A stretch of DNA of 42,089 nucleotides, from contig SVSZ01000006.1 of NCBI GenBank assembly GCA_015064025.1, positions 1-42,089 of the forward strand, in the 5' to 3' direction. Of the stretch, positions 31,512 through 40,699 are shown piece by piece (the first letter of the stretch is position 1; every line of letters begins with the position of its first letter). This stretch comes from Oscillospiraceae bacterium. Its GTDB lineage: Bacteria; Bacillota; Clostridia; Oscillospirales; CAG-272. The notes below the pieces were generated by a model. That model saw only the letters and a list, made by a program, of their open reading frames with translations. It was not told the origin of the DNA and searched no databases. A program made the translations under genes and the position numbers.

Positions 31512-32339
31512 TCAGCCTTCGGGATCAAAGCCCTCGAAGATCGGGTGCTCGCCGAACGCGCGTGCGGCTGCCAGCTCCTCCTTTGTATTTACCGTCCAAA
31601 CGAATTTCGGGGCGCGGTAAAGGGAGGTGGTAAGACGGACGGGCAGGGAGTCCCGGTCCTCTTTATTAAAGGCGATGAAGTCGGGACGTGCGAGAAAATT
31701 GAACGCCATGACGGTGAGAAGAATATTCAGCACCGATTTTTTCTTTTTGTCACGGCAGACGTTGGTGTAAAGAAGTCCGTAAAGGGACGTGGGAAGACAA
31801 CGTCGCATTTCCTTGATAAGGAGGGGATTGAAGGACTCGATGCAGTATGTGCCGTTGTAATCCTTCAAAAGTTCTGCCACCTTGGCACAAAGGGAGGTGT
31901 CAAAGTTTTCCCCCTTGAGCTCGACCAAAAGGGGAACTCTTCCGTTGATCAGGGAGAGCACCTCGCAAAAGCGCGGGATGCGCTCCTCGCTCTCTCCAAG
32001 GGTGAGGGCGGACAGTTCGTCCGCTGTCAGCTCGCAAAGCCTTTTGTCCACACCCGTCATGCGAATGAGCGTTGCGTCGTGGAAAACCATGACGACGCCG
32101 TCGCTTGAGAGCTGTACGTCAAGCTCGATCCCCGTACCCGCCGTTGCCGCGCGCTCAAATGCCGCAAGGGAATTCTCGGGCACGGTGTCCGTGTGAAGCC
32201 CGCGGTGCGCATAGTCGCAAAGAAGAGCGGGATCGGCGTCCTTTTTCTTGTGCGGACGGATGAAGAGCAAAAGATAGAGAAGGGCAAGAAGAAAAATAAG
32301 GGAGAGGATCGGCAAAAGGATCCAAAAAACAATATCCAT
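31512..32339 (-). CDS. Membrane-anchored glycerophosphodiester phosphodiesterase
   Basis: A 275-residue protein with an N-terminal transmembrane helix (about 5-30, rich in Leu/Ile) and a basic RPHKKK stretch, then a GDPD barrel. Catalytic motifs are AHRGLHTDTVPENS, ELDVQLSSDGVVMVFHD (metal-binding Glu and Asp) and the LVELKGE strand. It would hydrolyse glycerophosphodiesters to glycerol-3-phosphate at the membrane, and could act on lipid head groups or teichoic-acid-type phosphodiesters. The ATG at 32339 follows the transporter stop by two bases; TTG at 32345 is an alternative. The Shine-Dalgarno is weak, so it is probably coupled to the upstream MFS gene. Confidence 0.9.
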   Translation of the reverse strand: MDIVFWILLPILSLIFLLALLYLLLFIRPHKKKDADPALLCDYAHRGLHTDTVPENSLAAFERAATAGTGIELDVQLSSDGVVMVFHDATLIRMTGVDKRLCELTADELSALTLGESEERIPRFCEVLSLINGRVPLLVELKGENFDTSLCAKVAELLKDYNGTYCIESFNPLLIKEMRRCLPTSLYGLLYTNVCRDKKKKSVLNILLTVMAFNFLARPDFIAFNKEDRDSLPVRLTTSLYRAPKFVWTVNTKEELAAARAFGEHPIFEGFDPEG

Positions 32340-32341
32340 GA

Positions 32342-33736
32342 TCAATCCACGTCCAGCTGCGAGAGCAGGTCCTTCTTTTCAATGATCTTGGAATCCCCAT
32401 GCTTAACGAAAAACATGGTGACAAAGGAAAGGAATACGAAGACGGAGCCAAAGAGGAAGAATACGTAGCGCATGCCGCCGCAAATGTCATAAAGAAGACC
32501 CGAGAGGATGGGGGCAACGATCTGCGCCGACATAGAGGCGGTGTAATAGTAGCCCGTGTATTTTCCGACGTCTCCGCCACGCGCCAGCTCCACCACCATG
32601 GGGAAGGAGTTGACGTTGATGGTTGCCCAACCGATGCCTGCCATGATAAAGATGGGGTACATGAGGAAGGCGGGTGTTTCGGGGGTGATAAAGTGACCGA
32701 TGAGAAATGCCGTGCCAAGGATCAAAACACCTGCGAGAATGGTCTTTCTGCGACCGATCTTAGAGGCGATCATACCCACGGGGATGTAGGTGACGATCGC
32801 TGCTGCCTGCGCGATGATGAGCGTCATATTGAAGTCGAACCCGAGGACGTTGGTGGCATACACGGAGTACTTACTTGTGATGGAGTTATAGCCGACGTAC
32901 CAGAGTGCAACGGAGGCAAGGATCAGAAGAAGGGAGGTAAGCTCGGGACGCGAAAGTTTTCTTTTCTCCCCATCGGTCTCCTCCTCGTGCTCCTCAACGC
33001 CGAGTCGCACGGATTCCTCAGCCATTTCCTTTGCCCACTTCTTTTCCTTGACGGTAAGGAGGAAGACGATCAGACCCACCAGCATGATGGCAACGACCGC
33101 CACCACGTAGCCCGTGTACTGCATGTAACGGTTTTTGGAGGTCGCAAAGACCATACCAAGCACCAGCACAAGAATGCCGCCCGCAGTACCCGTAAGGTTG
33201 ATGATCGCATTTGCCTTGGAGCGCAAGGGCTTGACCGTGACGTCGGGCATCAGCGCGACGGCGGGCGAGCGGAAGGTTGCCATGGCAATGAGCACTACCA
33301 AAAGGGTTGCGATAAAGCCAACGAGGGGCAGGGGATTTTCCAGAGTGAGCTGCAGAGCACGCTCGGCAAGCTCTTTGTCGGAAAGCCCGCCTTCTGCAAG
33401 GGCGGGGATGCTCTCGGCGCCCAGGAGGGCGAGCTGATAGTTATCGATAAAGGTCAGGGCGACGAACGATACCACGGCGACAAGCGTGCCGATCAGTATA
33501 AAGGGTGTACGTTTTCCGTAGCGGGTATTCACGCGGTCGGAAAGCGCTCCGAAGAGCGGGAGCATAAAGACGGCGAGAACGTTGTCAATGGACATGACGG
33601 CGCCGGAGACTGCTTGCGGAAGTCCGTAGTGATTGGTCAGGATCAAAGGGATGATGGCATCATATGCTTGCCAGAAGGCAGAAATGAGAAAGAATGCCAT
33701 ACCGACCAGTATGACGCGTTTGTAATTGAGCTTCAT
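32342..33736 (-). CDS. MFS transporter, SLC45/GPH-like
   Basis: A 464-residue membrane protein with twelve predicted transmembrane segments and a charged cytoplasmic insert rich in Glu and Lys near residues 230-260. The signature PLFGALSDRVNTRYGKRTPFILIG (first loop) is typical of the SLC45 sucrose/maltose and GPH-type sugar transporters, and QAYDAIIPLIL opens the first helix. It is probably a proton-coupled sugar or polyol importer. The RBS GAAAGGAAA precedes the ATG. It leads a two-gene operon with a membrane GDPD, from a promoter with TTTACA, 17 bases and TATACT. The substrate may therefore be a glycerophospho- or glyco-derivative, but this is inference. Confidence 0.82.
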   Translation of the reverse strand: MKLNYKRVILVGMAFFLISAFWQAYDAIIPLILTNHYGLPQAVSGAVMSIDNVLAVFMLPLFGALSDRVNTRYGKRTPFILIGTLVAVVSFVALTFIDNYQLALLGAESIPALAEGGLSDKELAERALQLTLENPLPLVGFIATLLVVLIAMATFRSPAVALMPDVTVKPLRSKANAIINLTGTAGGILVLVLGMVFATSKNRYMQYTGYVVAVVAIMLVGLIVFLLTVKEKKWAKEMAEESVRLGVEEHEEETDGEKRKLSRPELTSLLLILASVALWYVGYNSITSKYSVYATNVLGFDFNMTLIIAQAAAIVTYIPVGMIASKIGRRKTILAGVLILGTAFLIGHFITPETPAFLMYPIFIMAGIGWATINVNSFPMVVELARGGDVGKYTGYYYTASMSAQIVAPILSGLLYDICGGMRYVFFLFGSVFVFLSFVTMFFVKHGDSKIIEKKDLLSQLDVD

Positions 33737-33769
33737 AAACGTTTCCTTTCAATTTGTTTCGGTGGCTTC

Positions 33770-33798
33770 AGTATACCATGAAATGACAGAAATGTAAA
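33770..33798 (-). promoter_or_regulatory. Promoter of the MFS-GDPD operon
   Basis: On the reverse strand TTTACA, 17 bases and TATACT, 34 bases upstream of the start codon. Confidence 0.7.
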
Positions 33799-33844
33799 GA
33801 CGTTTTTCGATATTTGTCGCGAGCGATTCGTGCAGAGATAAGAT

Positions 33845-33888
33845 AAAAGCCGCGGTCTCGGTGTACTGAAATCGGAAACGCGGCTTTT
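33845..33888 (-). terminator. Terminator of the MBL-fold gene
   Basis: AAAAGCCGCG pairs with CGCGGCTTTT across a 24-base loop; T runs occur on both sides. Confidence 0.6.
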
Positions 33889-33913
33889 TTTCATTTTGGA
33901 GAAATTCGCTTTT

Positions 33914-34630
33914 TTATGCGTTTTTCCACACCGATTTTACGGTGATGCTGGGGAGCGGTGGGAGTGTAGGGTGTGCTGTTTTCCATGCGCGCACGACGTC
34001 GAAGGGGGCGGAGCTTTGGGGGAAGGACAGGATAAACGCCTTGATCTCCTCCCATTTTTCGCGTGCGGATGCAAAAAGTGCCGCGGCGCTGTTCTTGCCG
34101 ATTGCCGCCGCGCTCCCGCCGACGAAGTCGTGAGAGGGAAGGATCGCCTCGGGGGCGAGCGTCTTGATGCGGTCAAGCGTTTCCTCGTACATCGCGGCAT
34201 TTACGATGCTGCAGCCGTACTTGCCGACGCCGTAGAACTGAAGCGCGTCGCCGCAAAGGAGCGTGCCCGTGCGCGTGTCGAAGTAGCCCATGGAGTCCTC
34301 GGTGTGGCCGCCGAGGCGGATCGCCCTGACGGTACCGAGTGTCTCACCGTCACGGAGTGTCACTGCGCTGAGCGCAGGGAGTGCCGACAGAAGAAAAGGG
34401 GTGCCGCCGTTGTGGTCGCCGTGGCGGTGCGTGACAAGGAGCGAGCCTTTTTCAAAGCCCGCAAGCGAGAGGGCAGGGAGAATACGCAGAGAGACGTCCT
34501 CGCGCGTGGTGGCGCTGTCCACGATGACGGGAGTGTCGCCCGTGATGAGAAATACCGAAGTATAGAGATGATCAAACGGAATATCAAGACGGTATATACC
34601 GTCCGTTGCCTTTTCGAACACGGAATCCAT
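33914..34630 (-). CDS. MBL-fold metallo-hydrolase
   Basis: A 238-residue metallo-beta-lactamase-fold hydrolase. The metal motif is THRHGDHNGG (H68, H70, D72, H73), with H109 (GGHTEDSMGY), D128 (LLCGDAL) and H167 (LPSHDF) completing a two-metal site. The SMGY context after H109 is typical of glyoxalase II-like and quorum-lactonase-like subgroups, but the substrate is unknown. The start is ATG 34630, five bases after GGAGG; an upstream TTG overlaps the RBS and is rejected. It is a single-gene unit. Confidence 0.9.
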   Translation of the reverse strand: MDSVFEKATDGIYRLDIPFDHLYTSVFLITGDTPVIVDSATTREDVSLRILPALSLAGFEKGSLLVTHRHGDHNGGTPFLLSALPALSAVTLRDGETLGTVRAIRLGGHTEDSMGYFDTRTGTLLCGDALQFYGVGKYGCSIVNAAMYEETLDRIKTLAPEAILPSHDFVGGSAAAIGKNSAAALFASAREKWEEIKAFILSFPQSSAPFDVVRAWKTAHPTLPPLPSITVKSVWKNA

Positions 34631-34814
34631 AAATGCCTCCAAGATGTGTTTTTCACACTCTATTTTAGCACATTTCCGGTGTCCTGTAAAGTGCCTTTTC
34701 GATTTTTACCACATTGAAATGCTTTTTTCCAAAATGCGAGAAAAACTTTCTGCAACGTATGTGTTGGTTCCTTTTAAATAAAATTTGTCTTTCGCAAAAA
34801 TCTTGCGTCACTGC

Positions 34815-34843
34815 TTGACTTTCCTTTTTGGCGATGCTATAAT
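34815..34843 (+). promoter_or_regulatory. Promoter of the M14 peptidase-like gene
   Basis: TTGACT, a 17-base spacer and TATAAT, about 50 bases upstream of the GTG start. Confidence 0.75.
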
Positions 34844-34894
34844 CATGATAGAGGCGTTACAAGCTACGAAAAACAAATTTGGGAGGAGACGAGC

Positions 34895-37270
34895 GTGAGA
34901 AAGATCAAGTCACCGAAGGAATTCTTCGGAAAGCAGCCGGGGGATGACAGAGTTATGATCCATTGGAACGAGCTTTGCGCCTATTACCGCGAGCTTGCAG
35001 CAGTTTCTGACAGGATGCTTCTTGAGGAGAAGGGGAAAACGAGTGAGAAAAACGATTTTTTGATTCTTTACGTTTCCTCACCAAAAAATCTTGAGCGGAT
35101 GGAGGAATACCGCAGGATCTCTATGGCGCTCTCCGACCCGCGCGGAAAAGCACGTGAGGAGATCGACGAGCTGTGTCGGAAGGGACGGGTGATCGTATTC
35201 CAAAGCTATGGTCTTCACTCCAACGAGGTGGGGGGACCCCAGATGGTGCCCCTTATGCTTTACGAGCTGTTGACCTCAAGCGAGCCCCGCATCTTGAAAA
35301 TACTTGAAGAGGTCATCTTCATCATCTCTCCCTGCTCCGAGCCCGACGGTGAGATCGTCTTTACCGACTGGTATTATAAATATTTCGGCACCGAGTTTGA
35401 GGGGATTTGCTCCCCGTATCTGCGCCACAATTGGGCAGGACATTCCAACAACAGAGATGCACTGCGAGAGTGTGTGATCGAATCAAGGCACATCAATGAT
35501 ATTCTTGTGCGCCGCTTCATGCCGCAGATCTTTCAGGATCACCACCATCAGTGCCCCGATGAAAACCGTATGTCCATTGCACCCTCACGGGATCCGCTTT
35601 GCCCCCATCTCTCGCCCTTGATTCACCGCGAGACCTCGCTTTACGGTGCGCATATGGCGCTCGCTCTCTCAGCGGCGGGACGGCGAGGTGTCGTCTCGGG
35701 GGATCCCTTTTTCTGCGATTTTCCCGTGACCTCCTTCTACGGGAACGCTATGCTTCACAATATTGCGGGGATGTTGACCGAGAATGCCGACGTTCGCATT
35801 GCAACGCCCGATTACATTGATCCCGAAACACTCAAGCTCAACGCAAACCGTGAGCACGTGCTCACCCCTTGCGCGGAGTGTCCCGATCCCTGGGAGGGGG
35901 GCTGGTGGCATCTTTCGGATATTGTCGAGCAAATGTACATTGCTTCCGTTTCTCTTCTGGAATATGCATCCAACAACCGCGAGCGCATTCTGCGTTCTAC
36001 CGTGCAAAAGGCACGGATGCAGACAGAGAGGGGACACAGTGGGGAGATCAAGGGGTATCTCATTTCCCCCGCACAGCACGACCCCACTGCCGCCGCACAC
36101 TTGATCAAGCTTATCAAAAACCAAATGGTAGACCTCTTTACTCTGAAAGAGGATCTGGTGAGAGACGGAAAATTCTATCCTGCGGGAAGCGTGTATGTTC
36201 CTCTCTATCAGCCAAAATATGCTGTGGTGCAGGTGATGCTTGCGGAGGAGCCTTATTCCAAGTGGGTACTGCGCGAGGCTCCTGACCGTAAGGAGCGTCT
36301 TGACGATAACGCTAATCTCTGCATGTCTCTTTCCATGGGGGTCGTTACCGAAAAGCTTTCCTTTGAGATTGAGGAACAAATGCTTTCCCCCTATGACGGT
36401 GAGGCTGAGGGATGGTGTCACCCCATGTCCGCCAAAGAAAACGAAAGCTACCGTGCGGTCAACCGTCTGCTCCTTGAGGGAAAGCGTGTCGGACGGAATG
36501 CAAAGGGGGATTTTACAGAGCTTCACGGCGATGCACCTGTCGCGCGTGAATTGCGGCAGGCGCGCATCGGGCTTGTCAAGATGTCCTTCACGGGCAACAC
36601 CGAAGAGGGCTACACACGCAATCTATTGCGTGATTACGGCTACGACTACCGTCTTGTAATGGACCGCGAGATCCGCGAGACGGGAGTTCCTGACGATATT
36701 GATGTGCTCATCATTCCGGGAGACCCACCTGCAAAGATGTGCGCGGGGGACGTGATCCCCGAGAGCTGTCCTCCCGAGTATCAAACGGGCTTTGGAACGG
36801 CGGGACGGCAGCATTTGCGCGACTTTGTTTCACGCGGCAACAGGCTCATCGCCTGGGAAAAATCCTGCGGTCCCATCAACGATTGGTTCCGCTTGGGGCT
36901 TTGCGACAAGGCAGAGGGTCTTTCAAGGGTCGAATACATGACGGGCTCCTCCCAGCTCAATGCACATATTTGTCGGGAAAACGACGTACTGACGGTCGGT
37001 ATGCCGCAGAAATTCACTCTTACGCACACAGACGGTCCTATCCTTGTCCCCTCGGATTTCAAGGGAAACGTGGAGATCCTTGCCGCCATTGACTCAGAGC
37101 TTGTGCTCAAAAACGGCATTGTACGCGGGGAGAGGTATCTTGCGGGAACGCCATGCGTGCTCCGTGCCCGCTACGGAGAGGGGGAGATACTTCTGTACAC
37201 CTTCGCCCCCCAATTCCGCATGCAACAGGACGGAACGTATAAGCTGCTGCTGAATGCGCTTTATAAGTGA
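34895..37270 (+). CDS. M14 family zinc carboxypeptidase-like protein
   Basis: A 791-residue protein. Residues about 95-330 are an M14-type zinc peptidase domain with H108 and E111 (GLHSNEVGG, the HxxE motif), NNRDA (Arg/Asn substrate contacts, about 185-189) and a His-rich DHHHQ segment (215-219) supplying the third zinc ligand. The later part (about 560-660) contains GLVKMSFTGNTEEGY and VLIIPGDPP, recalling a glutamine-amidotransferase-like Rossmann domain seen in large M14 proteins. No signal peptide is seen, so the site of action is probably cytosolic, or secretion is non-classical. The start is GTG with GGAGGAG. M14 proteins of this size are mostly uncharacterised, and the substrate (peptide or amidated cell-wall fragment) is unknown. 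Confidence 0.78.
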   Translation: MRKIKSPKEFFGKQPGDDRVMIHWNELCAYYRELAAVSDRMLLEEKGKTSEKNDFLILYVSSPKNLERMEEYRRISMALSDPRGKAREEIDELCRKGRVIVFQSYGLHSNEVGGPQMVPLMLYELLTSSEPRILKILEEVIFIISPCSEPDGEIVFTDWYYKYFGTEFEGICSPYLRHNWAGHSNNRDALRECVIESRHINDILVRRFMPQIFQDHHHQCPDENRMSIAPSRDPLCPHLSPLIHRETSLYGAHMALALSAAGRRGVVSGDPFFCDFPVTSFYGNAMLHNIAGMLTENADVRIATPDYIDPETLKLNANREHVLTPCAECPDPWEGGWWHLSDIVEQMYIASVSLLEYASNNRERILRSTVQKARMQTERGHSGEIKGYLISPAQHDPTAAAHLIKLIKNQMVDLFTLKEDLVRDGKFYPAGSVYVPLYQPKYAVVQVMLAEEPYSKWVLREAPDRKERLDDNANLCMSLSMGVVTEKLSFEIEEQMLSPYDGEAEGWCHPMSAKENESYRAVNRLLLEGKRVGRNAKGDFTELHGDAPVARELRQARIGLVKMSFTGNTEEGYTRNLLRDYGYDYRLVMDREIRETGVPDDIDVLIIPGDPPAKMCAGDVIPESCPPEYQTGFGTAGRQHLRDFVSRGNRLIAWEKSCGPINDWFRLGLCDKAEGLSRVEYMTGSSQLNAHICRENDVLTVGMPQKFTLTHTDGPILVPSDFKGNVEILAAIDSELVLKNGIVRGERYLAGTPCVLRARYGEGEILLYTFAPQFRMQQDGTYKLLLNALYK

Positions 37271-37285
37271 ATACGAGATAGAAGC

Positions 37286-37335
37286 GGGGATGTCGATCAA
37301 ATGCGCTTTGCATGGATCGACATCCCCGTCGTTTT
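37286..37335 (+). terminator. Terminator of the M14 gene
   Basis: GGGGATGTCGATC pairs with GATCGACATCCCC and is followed by GTCGTTTTT. The stretch 37336-37484 shows no recognisable gene. Confidence 0.8.
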
Positions 37336-37484
37336 TCTTCTTTACATACTCATCAAAGGCTTACGGGTCCTATCCGTTGATGGATCACACGGCAATTTTC
37401 ACCCGTTGCTTGATTGCGTTTTTAGGATCGGCGGGCGAAACCTGCAAATCCCGCACCCCAAAAGACTTGTGCCGTTTTTGTGGA

Positions 37485-37775
37485 TCACTCGATGACCTTG
37501 AATTCTTTAAGCGTCGTGCTTTCCACAAAGTCACCCTTCAGCGCGCGAAGTGCTGCCATGTGGGGCTGCTCGATGTGGATCTGCTGATGCTGCTTGCTTT
37601 CCCATGCCTCGACAAGCAACAGCTCGTTGGCGTCTGCCTCGGAGTAATAATAGTCGTAGCGGATGCAGCCGTCCTCTGCGCGGACGGCATCAAGGATGCC
37701 CTCTGTCTTTACCTTTTCGACGAAGGCCTCTCTTTTGCCGGGAAGGCATTTGAAGATAACGTAAATGGTATACAT
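37485..37775 (-). CDS. ABM-domain (antibiotic biosynthesis monooxygenase/quinol monooxygenase-like) protein
   Basis: A 96-residue single-domain protein of the ABM dimeric alpha/beta barrel fold. It opens with YTIYVIFKCLPGKREAF, carries the GCIRYDYYYSEAD strand and EAWESKQHQQIHIEQPHM, where the W-E-S and H pattern is characteristic. Family members oxidise quinols or degrade haem without a cofactor; many have no known substrate. The RBS AAAGGAG precedes the ATG. The promoter (TTTACA, 17 bases, TAGAAT at 37813-37841) is on the same strand. Position between an M14 gene and feo gives no functional hint. Confidence 0.9.
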   Translation of the reverse strand: MYTIYVIFKCLPGKREAFVEKVKTEGILDAVRAEDGCIRYDYYYSEADANELLLVEAWESKQHQQIHIEQPHMAALRALKGDFVESTTLKEFKVIE

Positions 37776-37812
37776 GCTTTTTCTCCTTTGTGTGTTTATG
37801 TTTTACACTCCT

Positions 37813-37841
37813 ATTCTACCACAAAGTGATGGGATTGTAAA
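37813..37841 (-). promoter_or_regulatory. Promoter of the ABM gene
   Basis: On the reverse strand TTTACA, 17 bases and TAGAAT. Confidence 0.65.
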
Positions 37842-37980
37842 GAGCTTTTTTCTTCAAGAGTTTTTTGTTTTTCGGGTTAGTCCGAGATAACGCTTTTGTG
37901 CAGAGCGCTTTTTTGTTTCCCGACAGATGGCACTTTTGTTTGTAAAGGCATACGAAAGTTTGAAAAATACTCAAAAAGGA

Positions 37981-38033
37981 TTGACATTTTTCGGAAAATC
38001 ATATATAATGTATTGCGGTTAGCGGTTGCTAAC
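37981..38033 (+). promoter_or_regulatory. feo promoter with GTTAGC-N4-GCTAAC operator
   Basis: TTGACA (37981-37986), 17 bases and TATAAT (38004-38009). The inverted repeat GTTAGC-GGTT-GCTAAC (38018-38033) begins at the expected start of transcription, where a bound DtxR-family protein would block the polymerase. The sequence resembles half-sites of metal-dependent DtxR/IdeR operators. Confidence 0.75.
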
Positions 38034-38059
38034 TATAAAACGAGAGGGAGGTGCCCGTC

Positions 38060-38272
38060 ATGAATCTGAGAGAGGCGCAGGACGGAAAAGAATACGTCAT
38101 CAGCCGCATTGAGACAGATGATGAGGAACTTGACACCTTTTTGTTTTCTCTTGGGTGCTACAGTGGGGAGAAGATCACCGTTGTACGACATCTCAAGGGC
38201 GGTTGCGTTGTCGCCATCAAGGACGGCAGATATAACATTGACAATCAGCTTGCCGAAGCGATCATTCTGTGA
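38060..38272 (+). CDS. feoA: FeoA family ferrous iron transport protein
   Basis: A 70-residue SH3-like FeoA protein. It starts MNLREAQDGKEYVISRI and shows the core pattern FLFSLGCYSGEKITVVR and GCVVAIKDGRYNIDNQLAEAIIL. It is a small cytosolic partner of FeoB that is thought to modulate Fe2+ transport. The ATG at 38060 is eight bases after GGGAGG; the GTG at 38051 overlaps the RBS and was rejected. It follows a strong promoter with a metal-regulator-like operator and is followed by feoB after a long palindrome. Confidence 0.93.
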   Translation: MNLREAQDGKEYVISRIETDDEELDTFLFSLGCYSGEKITVVRHLKGGCVVAIKDGRYNIDNQLAEAIIL

Positions 38273-38302
38273 TTTGAGCTTTGGCGGGCGATTGTTTTTT
38301 TA

Positions 38303-38332
38303 CCCATCGGTTAGCCAAGGCTAACCGATGGG
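38303..38332. repeat. 28-base perfect palindrome between feoA and feoB, second operator-like site
   Basis: CCCATCGGTTAGCC and GGCTAACCGATGGG (14-base arms) are separated by AA. It contains the same GTTAGC-N4-GCTAAC core as the site at 38018-38033. There is no T run after it, so it is more likely an operator or an mRNA hairpin than a terminator. Confidence 0.7.
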
Positions 38333-38383
38333 CGACAGCTGTATTTTATATCCGAAAGGATCAAAATAAGGAGGAAATCCAAT

Positions 38384-40446
38384 ATGAGAATCGCTTTGGC
38401 GGGAAATCCCAACTCGGGAAAAACCACCATGTACAACGCGCTGACCGGACGCAATGAGAAGGTCGGCAACTGGGCGGGTGTAACCGTCGACAAAAAGGAG
38501 TATCCCATCAAAAAGGCGTACGCCGGAAATGAAGCGCTGATCGCAGTCGACCTTCCCGGAGCCTACTCCATGTCTCCCTTCACGAGCGAGGAGAGTATCA
38601 CGAGCTCCTACGTAAGGAAGGAACATCCCGATGCGATCATCAACATCGTGGATGCCACGAATCTGAGCCGCAGTCTCTTCTTTACGACACAGCTGCTTGA
38701 GCTTGGTGTTCCCGTCGTTGTCGCCTTGAACAAAAGCGACACGAACAGAAAAAAAGAAACGAAGATCGATGCGGCGGCACTCTCCGCAAAGCTCGGCTGT
38801 CCTGTCATCAGCACCGTTTCCACCACGGGTGAGGGACTGGATGCGTTGGTAAAGGCAGCGATCGCACAGAGCGGCACGGAGCAGAGTGCTCCCTACGTAC
38901 AGGGCGACGTTGATCTTGGTGACAAAAAGGCGGTTGAGGAAGAAGACCGCAAGCGCTTTGCCTTTGTGAACGGCATCGTAGATGCGGTTGAAACGCGTAA
39001 GGTGTTGACCAAGGAGAAAAACGTCGGTGATAAGATCGATGCTGTGCTTACCAACAAGTGGCTCGGGATTCCGATCTTTGCCGTTGTGATGTTCCTTGTC
39101 TTCCAGATCTCGCAGGTATGGCTCGGTGCATGGATCGCGGAGGGTGTTGAGATCGGAGACACCTTCATCCCGGGACTTGTCCCGCTTCTTGAAAGCTTCC
39201 AGGAATGGGTCGGCGGACTTCTTGAAAACGCGCACCCGCTTCTCTCGGCAATCCTCGTTGACGGCGTCATCGGCGGCGTTGTTGCAGTCGTTGGATTCTT
39301 GCCGCTCGTTATGGTGATGTACTTCCTCATTGCTCTTCTTGAGGATTGCGGCTATATGTCCCGCGTTGCCGTTGTGCTTGACCCCATCTTTAAAAAGGTC
39401 GGTCTTTCGGGAAAGTCCGTCATTCCCTTTGTGATCACTGTCGGCTGTGCCGTTCCGGGTATCATGGCAAGCCGTACCATTCGCAACGAGCGTGAAAGAC
39501 GCGCCACCGCAATGCTCGCTCCCTTCATGCCATGTGGCGCAAAGATCCCCGTGATCGCGCTGTTTGCGGGTGCCTTCTTCGATAACGCGGGCTGGGTCAG
39601 CACGCTGATGTATCTTACGGCATCGTTCTCATTTTCCTTGGCGCCCTGCTTGTCAACAAGGTTGCAGGCTACAAGGCAAGAAAGTCCTTCTTTATCATTG
39701 AGCTTCCCGAGTATAAAAAGCCTTCCTTCTTCGGCGCATTCAAGTCTATGTGTAGCCGCGGATGGGCTTACATCGTAAAGGCTGCGACCATTATCCTCCT
39801 TTGCAACATGGCGGTTCAACTGATGCAGACCTTTACGTGGACGTTTGCGGTTGCGGAGACTGCCGATCAGTCCATCCTTGCTTCTATCGCGTCTCCCTTT
39901 GCATATCTTCTCGTTCCCATCGTCGGTGTTCTCTCATGGCAGCTTGCCGCGGCAGCGGTGACAGGCTTTATCGCCAAGGAAAACGTTGTCGGCACCCTTG
40001 CCGTTTGCTTCGTAGGACTTGAAAACCTCATCGACACCGAGGAGCTGGCACTCATGGAGGGGGCGGGCGTTGAGGCTGCGGGTATTATGGCGATCACCAA
40101 GGTTGCGGCGCTTGCCTACCTCATGTTCAATCTCTACACGCCTCCTTGTTTTGCCGCGATCGGTGCAATGAACTCCGAGATGAAGAGCGGCAAGTGGGTA
40201 TGGGCAGGCATCGGGCTTCAGCTTGCCGTAGGCTTTACCGTTGCATATCTTGTCTATACGGTCGGTACGCTCTTCACCGCTCCCGCAACCCTCAATGTCG
40301 GTGCGGCGCTCGCGGGACTTGCGGCGGTTGCCGTGATGGTTGCCATTGTTGTGATGCTGATCGTGCGCACCAACAAAAAGCTCAGATCGGAGTATGCTCT
40401 TGACGGTAAGAAAAGGGAATACGCCGCGAGCATTTCCGAAAAATAA
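38384..40446 (+). pseudogene. feoB: feoB, ferrous iron transporter, split by a one-base frameshift
   Basis: FeoB imports Fe2+ across the membrane, driven by an N-terminal GTPase. The first frame (38384-39778) has G1 GNPNSGKTT (about 8-16), G3 DLPG, G4 NKSD, a helical spacer and the first Gate domain (CAVPGIMASRT). Near 39614-39618 the reading frame is lost: the first frame then runs through non-homologous sequence to a stop at 39778. The -1 frame reads YGIVLIFLGALLVNKVAG and continues through the second Gate domain to 40446 (fragment also startable at 39748). One extra T within TATCTTACGG would restore a protein of about 687 residues, a normal FeoB length. This is either a true disabling deletion or a sequencing/assembly error; TCTTAC is not a canonical slippery site. 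RBS AAGGAGGAAA precedes the ATG. Confidence 0.85.
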
Positions 40447-40458
40447 GGAGTACAGCGT

Positions 40459-40641
40459 ATGGAAAACGTGATCGTTGTAATCATCCTGGTGGCAATCGTC
40501 CTTGGAATCGTCTGCTTTTTGTGGCGTGCGCGAAAGCGTGGGGAGACCTGCATCGGATGCCCGCATGCAAAGGCGTGCGGCGGTAAATGCGGCGGCAACT
40601 GTTCCCATATGCATGCGGATCACGGGGAAACCCGCGACTAA
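40459..40641 (+). CDS. FeoB-associated Cys-rich membrane protein
   Basis: A 60-residue protein with one N-terminal transmembrane helix (VIVVIILVAIVLGIVCFLW) followed by a Cys/His-rich tail: CIGCPHAKACGGKCGGNCSHMHADH. This is the small partner that often follows feoB in Clostridia and is thought to take the place of FeoC or handle Fe2+ at the inner face. The RBS AAGGAG precedes the ATG, 12 bases after the feoB stop. A terminator follows, so it closes the feoAB transcript. Confidence 0.92.
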   Translation: MENVIVVIILVAIVLGIVCFLWRARKRGETCIGCPHAKACGGKCGGNCSHMHADHGETRD

Positions 40642-40645
40642 AAAA

Positions 40646-40682
40646 CGAAAAGGGATGTGCGCAGTGTGCACATCCCTTTTCG
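40646..40682 (+). terminator. Terminator after the feo transcript
   Basis: CGAAAAGGGATGTGC pairs with GCACATCCCTTTTCG across a 7-base loop. Confidence 0.8.
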
Positions 40683-40699
40683 GAAGACGGAGGTTTATC

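Noticed and set aside
32399-33781. 460-codon forward open frame
   Set aside because: Antisense shadow of the MFS transporter; composition is His/Asp/Gly-rich without any recognisable fold.
38303-38332. Terminator between feoA and feoB
   Set aside because: No T run follows the palindrome, and feoB has no strong promoter of its own; its core matches the feo operator instead.
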